A stretch of 5,786 nucleotides of DNA. Source: Enterovirga sp. GTDB taxonomy: Bacteria; Pseudomonadota; Alphaproteobacteria; Rhizobiales; Beijerinckiaceae. The notes below the pieces were generated by a model. It was not told the origin of the DNA, did no database searches, and saw only the letters and a program-made list of their open reading frames with translations. Of the stretch, positions 1-5,386 are shown in pieces. The stretch is taken from the NCBI GenBank assembly GCA_028290385.1, contig JAQGJZ010000014.1, forward strand, positions 1-5,786. The letters are read 5' to 3'. The position numbers and the translations under genes were made by a program. Positions within the stretch are counted from its first letter, which is position 1, and the number at the start of each line of letters is the position of its first letter.

Positions 1-47
1 TCGCCTGACGAGATCGCCTTACGCCGATTACGACAGACGAGGTTTTC

Positions 48-2135
48 ATGTTGTCCGACCTGCCCCGCGGCGCGTTCTGCGCAGCCGCTTTCGCCTGCCT
101 GCTCGCCCCGCGCCCCGCTGCCGCTCAGGGGCAGACGGCATTGCCCGAGATCACGGTTCAGGGCTCCGCCGGTTCTCCCGGCTCGCTCACGGTGCCGAGC
201 GTCGAAGCCCAGCGCGAGGCCGTGAACGCCACGGTCGGTTCCGTCGCGTTCATCGACGCGCAGAGCTTCCAGAACCGCTACACCAACAACCTCGTCGTCG
301 TGCTGAAGGGCACGCCCGGCGTCTACGCCCAGACGCGCTACGGCCAGGAAATCAGGCTGTCGGTGCGCGGGTCGGGCCTCGCCCGCGGTTTTCACACGCG
401 CGGGCTCGAGATCCTGCAGGACGGGATCCCGTTCAATTTCGCCGACGGCTCGGGCGATTACTATCAGGTCGACCCGCTCGCGCTCCGCTCCGCCGAGGTG
501 TTCAAGGGCGGCAACGCGCTCCTGTTCGGCTCCTCGACCCTTGGCGGCGCGATCAACTTCGTTTCGCCGACCGCGCACACGGCGCTCGCTCCCGTGTTCG
601 TCCGCATCGAGGGCGGCTCCTTCGGGGCGCTGCGGGCGAACCTGCAGGCCTCCGGCATCGCGGGTGAGGCGGACGCGCTGCTGAACGTCACCCATTCGCA
701 CCAGGACGGGTTTCGCAGTCACCAGCGGCAGGATTACACGCAGGTGAACGGCAATCTCGGCTTCACGCTCGCGCCCGGCGTCGAGACGCGGTTCTACCTC
801 GGCACCTACGAGACGCGGCAGAAGCTGCCCGGCACGCTCACGCTGTCGGACGCGCTCAACTTTCCGAGGCGCGCCAGTCTTGCGGCGATCACGGGCGACC
901 AGGCGCGCGACGTCTCGGCCCAGCGGCTCGCGAACCGCACCTCGTTCGCGCTCGACCTCGGCAAGCTCGATCTCAACACCTGGGTCATTCACAAGAACCT
1001 GTACCACCCGATCTTCCAGGTGCTCGATCAGGATGGCTGGACCTATGGGGTGTCGCCGCATTGGAGCGGGTCCTTCGACCTCGGCGGGCATCGGAACGAC
1101 CTGACGCTCGGGGCACGCTATTTCGGCGGCACGAACGGCGCGCTGCAATTCGTCAATGTCGGCGGCAATAGGGGCGCCCGGACGGCCGATGCCCGCCAAG
1201 TCGCCAACAACTACCAGGCCTTTGTCGACAACCGGTTCTGGATCACGCCCGAACTCGCCTTCATGGCCGGCGCCAAGCTGTTCCACGACGAGCGGGATCT
1301 CGAGAACCGCTTCGTCGCGCCCGCCCGGAGCGCGGCCCGCGCCTATGACGGGCTCAACCCGAAGATCGGGGTGCTCTGGCAGCCTGCACCGACCGTCCAG
1401 GTCTTCGCCGACATCACGAAGTCCCGGGACGTTCCGGACTTTTCCGACCTCGGCCAGGCGAACCTCAACGGTCACACCTTCGTGCCGCTGCAGCAGCAGC
1501 GCGCCTGGACGGGCGAGATCGGCACGCGCGGGTCGTGGGGCCGCTTGCGCTGGGACCTGACCTTCTACCGCTCGACGATCCGGGACGAGCTCGTGGCGTT
1601 CGGCACCGATGCCGCCCTCGGCATCCCGGCCGCGACCTTCAATGCGGACAGGACGCTGCACCAGGGGATCGAGTTCGGCGGCGCGGTCGACCTCGCGCAG
1701 GACCTGTCCGGCCCGGGCGCCGGGGACACGCTCACGCTGGCGCAGCTCTGGACGTGGAACGACTTCCGCTTCGTCGGCGACCGGGTCTACGGCAACAACC
1801 GGCTCGCGGCGGTTCCGGAGCACGTGCTGCGCACGACGCTCTCCTATGCGCGGCCGGACGGGTTCTTCTTGTCCCCGTCCGTCGAGTGGGTGCCGCAGGG
1901 GCCGTTCGCCGACTTCGCGAACACCCTCCGGACGCCCGGCTACGCGCTGTTCGGGATCCAGACGGGAATGGCGCTGCCGAACGGCGTCACGGTGTTCGTG
2001 GATGCCCGCAACCTCACGGACAAGCGCTATGTCAGCGACCTCGCTGCCGTGACCGACGCGCGGCGGGTCTCGACCGCCATCTTCTACCCTGGCGAGGGGC
2101 GGAGCGTGTTTGCCGGCCTGCGCTACGGGTTCTGA
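48..2135 (+). CDS. TonB-dependent outer-membrane receptor (FecA/PqqU-like class), substrate unknown
   Basis: A complete 695-residue outer-membrane receptor that would import a scarce ligand across the outer membrane using TonB-ExbBD energy. The start ATG follows a GAGG at 39-42 with 5 bases of spacing. Residues 1-26 form a signal peptide (Arg7, a hydrophobic stretch, then PAAA before Gln27). A TonB-box-like LPEITVQ lies at 32-38. The plug domain spans about 55-175, with LSVRGSG (104-110), LQDGIP (123-128) and a VFKGGNALLFGSSTLGGAIN block (151-170). The rest is a beta-barrel rich in alternating aromatic strands, with the family motif NLTDKRYVS at 655-663 and a terminal Phe (GLRYGF), the usual BAM recognition end. 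The length is normal for the family. The plug and last strands look to me like the E. coli PqqU (YncD)/FecA group, recalled from memory rather than searched. Siderophore, PQQ, metal-chelate and aromatic ligands all remain possible. It runs in the same direction as paaG, 85 bases upstream of it; co-transcription is unproven. Confidence 0.93.
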   Translation: MLSDLPRGAFCAAAFACLLAPRPAAAQGQTALPEITVQGSAGSPGSLTVPSVEAQREAVNATVGSVAFIDAQSFQNRYTNNLVVVLKGTPGVYAQTRYGQEIRLSVRGSGLARGFHTRGLEILQDGIPFNFADGSGDYYQVDPLALRSAEVFKGGNALLFGSSTLGGAINFVSPTAHTALAPVFVRIEGGSFGALRANLQASGIAGEADALLNVTHSHQDGFRSHQRQDYTQVNGNLGFTLAPGVETRFYLGTYETRQKLPGTLTLSDALNFPRRASLAAITGDQARDVSAQRLANRTSFALDLGKLDLNTWVIHKNLYHPIFQVLDQDGWTYGVSPHWSGSFDLGGHRNDLTLGARYFGGTNGALQFVNVGGNRGARTADARQVANNYQAFVDNRFWITPELAFMAGAKLFHDERDLENRFVAPARSAARAYDGLNPKIGVLWQPAPTVQVFADITKSRDVPDFSDLGQANLNGHTFVPLQQQRAWTGEIGTRGSWGRLRWDLTFYRSTIRDELVAFGTDAALGIPAATFNADRTLHQGIEFGGAVDLAQDLSGPGAGDTLTLAQLWTWNDFRFVGDRVYGNNRLAAVPEHVLRTTLSYARPDGFFLSPSVEWVPQGPFADFANTLRTPGYALFGIQTGMALPNGVTVFVDARNLTDKRYVSDLAAVTDARRVSTAIFYPGEGRSVFAGLRYGF

Positions 2136-2210
2136 GCCGGGTGGAGCGGCGGGGCGGCTTGTTGCGGCTCGTGAACGGGACTACCCGGACGGGCAGGATG
2201 ACTGCACCGG

Positions 2211-2217
2211 GGAGGAG
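2211..2217 (+). promoter_or_regulatory. Ribosome binding site fixing the GTG start of paaG
   Basis: A GGAGGAG sequence ends 3 bases before the GTG at 2221, with the GGAGG core 5 bases away. The reading frame stays open upstream to 2110, but the extra residues have no enoyl-CoA hydratase character and would overlap the receptor gene. The strong Shine-Dalgarno match and family length therefore support GTG 2221 as the start. Confidence 0.8.
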
Positions 2218-2220
2218 AGC

Positions 2221-3000
2221 GTGAGCGAGCCGCTTCTGGTCGAGGTGGGGGAGGGCTGGCGCAAGCTCACCCTGAACCGCCCCGACAAGCTCAATGCCTT
2301 CACGGTCGAGCTGCATCGCGCGCTCGCCGCGGCCCTGGACGAGGCCGCCGCGGACCCGAGCTGCCGCGCGCTGCTGCTGACCGGGGCAGGGCGGGCCTTC
2401 TGCGCCGGCCAGGATCTCGAGTCGATCGGCACGGACCCGGCGGGCGTGCGGGACCTGCTGACCGAGCATTACAACCCCTTGATCCGGCGCATCCGGGCGA
2501 TGCCGAAGCCGGTCGTCTGCGCCGTGAACGGCGTCGCGGCCGGGGCGGGTGCGAATGTCGCGCTCGCCTGCGACATCGTGCTGGCAGGCAAGCGGGCGAA
2601 GTTCATCCAGGCTTTCGCCAAGATCGCGCTGGTGCCCGATTCCGGCGGCACCTGGTTTCTGCCGCGGCTGGTGGGCGAGGCGCGCGCCCGCGCGCTGGCC
2701 CTGACGGGCGAGGCGGTCTCGGCGGAGCAGGCCGAGAGCTGGGGCATGATCTGGCGCGCGGTGGACGACGCGGCCCTGATGGAGGAAGCCGGGAGGCTCG
2801 TCGCTTCCCTTGCGACGGGGCCGACGGCGGCGCTGGGGTTGATCAAGCAGGCGCTGGAGGCTTCGGCCGACAACACCCTCGAGGGCCAACTGGCGCTCGA
2901 GGCCAAACTTCAGAGACAGGCGAGCGAGATGCCGGATTATGCGGAGGGCGTCGCCGCCTTCACGCAAAAGCGGCCGGCGCGGTTCACGGGACAGGCATGA
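2221..3000 (+). CDS. paaG: 2-(1,2-epoxy-1,2-dihydrophenyl)acetyl-CoA isomerase PaaG
   Basis: A 259-residue cytosolic enzyme of the crotonase (enoyl-CoA hydratase/isomerase) family. In the phenylacetate pathway PaaG converts the unstable ring-1,2-epoxide of phenylacetyl-CoA to oxepin-CoA. The sequence shows TLNRPDKLNAF (17-27), the oxyanion-hole segment GAGRAFCAGQDL (55-66), YNPLIRRIRAMPKPVVCAVNG (84-104), GVAAGAGANVAL (104-115), and ALVPDSGGTW (136-145). Asp140 sits where PaaG enzymes carry the catalytic Asp, while the first glutamate of true hydratases is absent. The motifs LTGEAVSAEQAESWGMIW (161-178) and GLIKQAL (206-212) and the C-terminal RPARFTG also follow E. coli PaaG closely. Length is as expected (E. 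coli about 262). The stop codon overlaps the paaI start in an ATGA, so the two genes are probably translationally coupled. A generic enoyl-CoA hydratase (PaaF-like) is the alternative, but the Asp and the neighbours argue for PaaG. Confidence 0.93.
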   Translation: MSEPLLVEVGEGWRKLTLNRPDKLNAFTVELHRALAAALDEAAADPSCRALLLTGAGRAFCAGQDLESIGTDPAGVRDLLTEHYNPLIRRIRAMPKPVVCAVNGVAAGAGANVALACDIVLAGKRAKFIQAFAKIALVPDSGGTWFLPRLVGEARARALALTGEAVSAEQAESWGMIWRAVDDAALMEEAGRLVASLATGPTAALGLIKQALEASADNTLEGQLALEAKLQRQASEMPDYAEGVAAFTQKRPARFTGQA

Positions 3001-3464
3001 TGAGTGACGGACACGACGAGAGCGACGCTGGCGAGGAGGGCGGTCCCGATCTCGACGCGATCGCGCGGGCCTCGGCCGATGCGATGTGGGCGAACGATCC
3101 GGCGAGTGCCGGGCTCGGCATGATGCTCCTGGATGTCGGCCCGGGCTATGCGCTCATGACCATGGAGGTCACGGCCGCGATGACCAACGGCCACGGCACG
3201 GCGCATGGCGGCTTCATCTTCACGCTGGCCGATTCCGCCTTCGCGTTCGCCTGCAACAGCCATGGCGAACGGGCCGTGGCGCAGCATTGCACGATCACGT
3301 TCGTCCGCCCCGGCAAGCAAGGCGACCGACTCGTCGCGTCCGCGCACGAGGTGTCCCGCACCGGACGTTCCGGCATCTACGACGTGCAGGTTTCGGTCGG
3401 CGACGAGGTTATCGCCGAGTTCCGCGGCCATTCCCGCACGGTCGGCGGAAGCTGGGTGGAGTAG
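2997..3464 (+). CDS. paaI: Hydroxyphenylacetyl-CoA thioesterase PaaI
   Basis: A 155-residue hotdog-fold acyl-CoA thioesterase of the PaaI family, which forms cytosolic tetramers. In other bacteria it hydrolyses phenylacetyl-CoA and its hydroxylated dead-end products, releasing CoA when the pathway stalls. The active-site run is clear: NGHGTAHGGFIFTLADSAFAFACNS at 64-88, with the conserved HGG at 70-72 and Asp79 aligned with the catalytic Asp of E. coli PaaI. Also present are CTITFVRPGKQGDRL (98-112) and the C-terminal GIYDVQV (126-132) and FRGHSRTVGG (142-151). It is about 15 residues longer than the E. coli protein because of an acidic, probably disordered N-terminus (3-20). ATG 2997 overlaps the paaG stop; a second in-frame ATG at 3000 is equally possible and gives one residue less. 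Upstream there is only a G-rich tract (2988-2995) inside paaG, consistent with coupled translation. Confidence 0.93.
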   Translation: MMSDGHDESDAGEEGGPDLDAIARASADAMWANDPASAGLGMMLLDVGPGYALMTMEVTAAMTNGHGTAHGGFIFTLADSAFAFACNSHGERAVAQHCTITFVRPGKQGDRLVASAHEVSRTGRSGIYDVQVSVGDEVIAEFRGHSRTVGGSWVE

Positions 3465-3496
3465 CGCCCGACCGGGACAACCAGGACCTCCGTGAC

Positions 3497-3520
3497 GGAA
3501 CCTTCTGCGTCGGGAGCGTT
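3497..3520 (+). promoter_or_regulatory. Candidate EcfG-type (general stress response) promoter
   Basis: GGAAC at 3497-3501 is followed 15 bases later by CGTT at 3517-3520. The alphaproteobacterial EcfG/RpoE2 sigma factors recognise GGAAC, a 16-17 base spacer, and CGTT, so this match is exact in both boxes but one base short in the spacer. Transcription would start around 3526-3530 and leave a leader of about 25 bases before the ATG at 3552, with the ribosome binding site well placed in it. The site lies downstream of the paaI stop, so it would uncouple the next gene from the paa genes. This is an inference from sequence alone. Confidence 0.45.
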
Positions 3521-3540
3521 GTTCGGGCGTAACCTTCCAC

Positions 3541-3545
3541 GGAGG
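3541..3545 (+). promoter_or_regulatory. Ribosome binding site fixing the start of the glycine-zipper gene
   Basis: GGAGG lies 6 bases before the ATG at 3552. The frame is open back to a GTG at 3492, but that start has no comparable site and would put 20 polar residues ahead of an otherwise well-formed signal peptide. ATG 3552 is therefore the likely start. Confidence 0.8.
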
Positions 3546-3551
3546 CTCGAT

Positions 3552-3938
3552 ATGAGAGGACTTCTTTGCACGGCCGCGGCGGCTTTGTCGCTTGCGGCTG
3601 TGATGCCGGCTTCGGCGCAGATGGCCGGGGACCCGATGATGGCCCAGGGGCCGCAATCCTGCGTTGCCAACGGGCAGTTCGTTCCGTGCCCGCCCGGTGC
3701 CATGCGGCCCAACGGCATGGCGCCCAATCCCTTCATGGTTCCGGGCATGGCGGTCGGCGCGGCGGCAGGTGCCGTTGCCGGTACGGCGGCAGGCGTCGGT
3801 GCCGGAATGGCGGCTGGGGCCGGCATGGCAGCTGGCGGCGCCGGCATGTCGGAGCCCGCGCCGGGCCGCAGGATGACGGCCAGGGAGCGCCGGCAGCATC
3901 AGCGCATGATGCGCCAGCAGCAGCAGCAGGAAATGTGA
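3552..3938 (+). CDS. Small exported glycine-zipper protein, function unknown
   Basis: I do not recognise a named family for this 128-residue protein. Residues 1-23 look like a Sec signal peptide (Arg2, hydrophobic core, ASA before Gln24), so it should be periplasmic or envelope-bound. The mature part begins with a Met/Pro-rich stretch holding two cysteines (Cys37 and Cys46, SCVANGQFVPC) that could form a disulfide. Residues 65-98 are Gly/Ala/Met/Val only, with glycines at 65, 69, 73, 77, 81, 85 and 89: an unbroken GxxxG ladder typical of glycine-zipper helices that pack in membranes or oligomers. The end is strongly basic and Gln-rich (RRMTARERRQHQRMMRQ, then Gln122-126 from five CAG codons at 3915-3929). 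A 10-base direct repeat inside the ladder (3760-3769 and 3784-3793, 24 bases apart) suggests it grew by in-frame duplication. The gene has its own ribosome binding site and a possible stress promoter, and ends just before a terminator, so it is probably a separate unit from paaGI. Confidence 0.8.
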   Translation: MRGLLCTAAAALSLAAVMPASAQMAGDPMMAQGPQSCVANGQFVPCPPGAMRPNGMAPNPFMVPGMAVGAAAGAVAGTAAGVGAGMAAGAGMAAGGAGMSEPAPGRRMTARERRQHQRMMRQQQQQEM

Positions 3939-3945
3939 GTCAGTC

Positions 3946-3969
3946 AGCCGGAGGGTCCGCCCTCCGGCT
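3946..3969 (+). terminator. Hairpin terminator between convergent arms
   Basis: A perfect 10-bp stem (AGCCGGAGGG at 3946-3955 with CCCTCCGGCT at 3960-3969) closes a 4-base TCCG loop. On the plus strand it is followed by a pyrimidine run TTCTTC, so it should end the glycine-zipper transcript 8 bases after that gene's stop. On the minus strand the stem begins 3 bases past the paaK stop, but no U-run follows, so in that direction it may act mainly as an mRNA 3' end stabiliser or a weaker terminator. Confidence 0.75.
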
Positions 3970-3972
3970 TCT

Positions 3973-5274
3973 TCATGTCCGGGGCCGCTTGTCGACGACG
4001 CGCCTCGCCTTGCCGACCGAACGCTCCAGCGTGCCCGGCGGCTGGATCGCCACCCGGGCCGTGATGCCGATCGTCCCCTTGATCTGAGAGGCGAGTTTCT
4101 CGGCGTGGTACGCGATCGCGGCCGCGTCCCATGAATTGTGCCGCGCTTCCGCAAGGATCGTCATCTCGTCCATGCGGCCTTCGCGCGTCAGCTCGATCAG
4201 GAAGTGGCCGCCGCACCACTCGCAGGCGAGCAGCGCCTCCTCGATCTGGGTCGGAAACACGTTCACGCCGCGCAGGATGATCATGTCGTCCGAGCGGCCC
4301 GTGACCTTCTCCATCCGCCGCATGGAAGGCCGCGCCGTTCCGGGCAGAAGGCGCGTGAGGTCGCGCGTCCGGTAGCGGATCACCGGGAAGGCTTCCTTGG
4401 TCAGCGACGTGAACACGAGCTCCCCGAGCTCCCCGTCCGGCAGAACCTCGCCGGTCTCCGGGTTGATGATCTCCGGATAGAAATGGTCCTCCCAGACGTG
4501 GAGGCCGTCCTTCGTCTCCACGCTCTCCTGGCTGACGCCCGGCCCAATGACCTCGGACAGCCCGTAGATGTCGACGGCATCCATGCCGAACGCGTCTTCG
4601 ATCTCGGCCCGCATGGCGTTGGTCCAGGGCTCAGCCCCGAAGATCCCGACCCGCAGCGAGCTTGTGCGCGGGTCGATGTTCTGGCGCCGGAACTCGTCCA
4701 GGATCGCCAGCATGTAGCTCGGCGTGACCGTGATCAGGTCCGGCCTAAAATCGGTGATGAGCTGGACCTGTCGCTCCGTCATGCCCCCCGAGACCGGCAC
4801 GACGGTGAGCCCGAGCTTTTCGGCGCCCTGGTGGATGCCGAGCCCGCCCGTGAAGAGGCCGTACCCATAGGCGTTGTGGATCAGCTCGCCCGGGCGTGCG
4901 CCCGCAAGCCGGAGCGAGCGGGCCATCACCTCGGCCCACACCTCCAGGTCCCCCCGTGTGTAGCCGACCACGATCGGCTTGCCGGTCGTGCCCGACGAGG
5001 CGTGCAGACGCAGCAGCTCCTCGCGGGGCACCGCGAAGAGGCCGAACGGGTAATTGTCGCGCAGATCCGCCTTCACCAGGAACGGGAACTTGGCCAGGTC
5101 CGACAGGTCCCGGAGGTCCGCCGGATGCACGCCGGCCGCGTCGAACGCGGCCCGGTAATGCGGCACGTTTTGGTAGGCACGCGCGAGGGTTGTCTGGAGG
5201 CGGTCGCGCTGCAGGGCGGCGAGCTCGTCCCGGCTCATCCGCTCGGCCGGATCGAGCGCTTGATCGTTCGCCAC
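3973..5274 (-). CDS. paaK: Phenylacetate-CoA ligase PaaK
   Basis: A 433-residue AMP-forming ligase that activates phenylacetate to phenylacetyl-CoA with ATP and CoA, the entry step of the pathway. The adenylate-forming signatures are intact: HASSGTTGKP (91-100) for ATP phosphates, AYGYGLFTGGLG (135-146), VTPSYMLAILDE (183-194), FGAEPW (212-217), DIYGLSEVIGPGV (235-247), WEDHFYPEI (261-269), YRTRD (301-305), GRSDDMIILRGVNVFP (326-341) and the C-terminal GKARRVVD (421-428) with the probable catalytic Lys422. Length and order agree with E. coli PaaK (437). The start is GTG at 5272-5274 with a strong GGAGG upstream; the N-terminal ALDPAERMSRDEL aligns with the E. coli N-terminus, so the internal ATG at codon 13 is less likely. 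It lies downstream of paaE on the same strand with a 112-base spacer, and converges on the glycine-zipper gene across a shared hairpin. No odd residues seen. Confidence 0.96.
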   Translation of the reverse strand: MANDQALDPAERMSRDELAALQRDRLQTTLARAYQNVPHYRAAFDAAGVHPADLRDLSDLAKFPFLVKADLRDNYPFGLFAVPREELLRLHASSGTTGKPIVVGYTRGDLEVWAEVMARSLRLAGARPGELIHNAYGYGLFTGGLGIHQGAEKLGLTVVPVSGGMTERQVQLITDFRPDLITVTPSYMLAILDEFRRQNIDPRTSSLRVGIFGAEPWTNAMRAEIEDAFGMDAVDIYGLSEVIGPGVSQESVETKDGLHVWEDHFYPEIINPETGEVLPDGELGELVFTSLTKEAFPVIRYRTRDLTRLLPGTARPSMRRMEKVTGRSDDMIILRGVNVFPTQIEEALLACEWCGGHFLIELTREGRMDEMTILAEARHNSWDAAAIAYHAEKLASQIKGTIGITARVAIQPPGTLERSVGKARRVVDKRPRT

Positions 5275-5279
5275 AGCGT

Positions 5280-5284
5280 CCTCC
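5280..5284 (-). promoter_or_regulatory. Ribosome binding site for the paaK GTG start
   Basis: On the minus strand GGGAGGA (5279-5285, core GGAGG 5280-5284) lies 5 bases before the GTG at 5274. This decides the GTG over the internal ATG at codon 13, which has no comparable site. Confidence 0.75.
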
Positions 5285-5294
5285 CGTGTTGCTT

Positions 5295-5377
5295 GTCATC
5301 TCGGAGCTCGCCGCAGGCGAGACCCAGAACCCACCTTCTCGCGCCTCGCCGTTCCACCCCGTCGTGGGTCCCGGGTC
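5295..5377. repeat. REP-like extragenic palindromic element in the paaE-paaK spacer
   Basis: The spacer holds two nested inverted structures. One is a compact hairpin CTCGCC-GCA-GGCGAG at 5307-5321. The other is a 14-base arm at 5321-5334 facing 5364-5377; twelve positions pair as Watson-Crick and the other two become G-U pairs in the minus-strand RNA, so the paaE-paaK transcript could form an unbroken stem there, with a 29-base loop. The outer left edge TGTCATCTCGG (5295-5305) resembles the border of palindromic elements that I recall as dispersed between genes in Hyphomicrobiales genomes, ending in a degenerate TCATCAC near the paaE stop. Only one copy is in this window, so its dispersed nature is not shown here. 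No U-run follows, so it does not look like a standard terminator. Confidence 0.5.
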
Positions 5378-5386
5378 GGCCTCTCA

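Noticed and set aside
1..47. Promoter or regulatory site upstream of the receptor
   Set aside because: Only a ribosome binding site is visible; 47 bases are too few to judge, and no Fur-box-like AT-rich palindrome is present in them.
2159..2187. TTGTTG and TACCCG 17 bases apart upstream of paaG as a sigma-70 type promoter
   Set aside because: The spacing is right, but the -10 box is a poor match and such pairs occur by chance; there is no supporting operator-like palindrome.
2134..2190. Possible terminator between the receptor and paaG
   Set aside because: Only short inverted pairs exist (for example CGGG-ACTA-CCCG, 4 bp) and no U-run follows, so I cannot call a terminator; read-through stays possible.
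2032..2967. A 311-codon minus-strand frame opposite paaG and the receptor end
   Set aside because: Arg/Gln/His-rich translation without motifs, fully overlapped by paaG with intact catalytic motifs.
3915..3929. Five tandem CAG codons as a phase-variable microsatellite
   Set aside because: A triplet repeat changes length in frame and five units are too few to suggest active variation; it is reported only as the Gln run of the zipper protein.
2937..4154. A 405-codon open frame on the minus strand opposite paaI, the zipper gene and the end of paaK
   Set aside because: It crosses three genes and the terminator, has a His/Arg/Gly-rich composition, and shows no recognisable domain; the opposite-strand genes are well supported.
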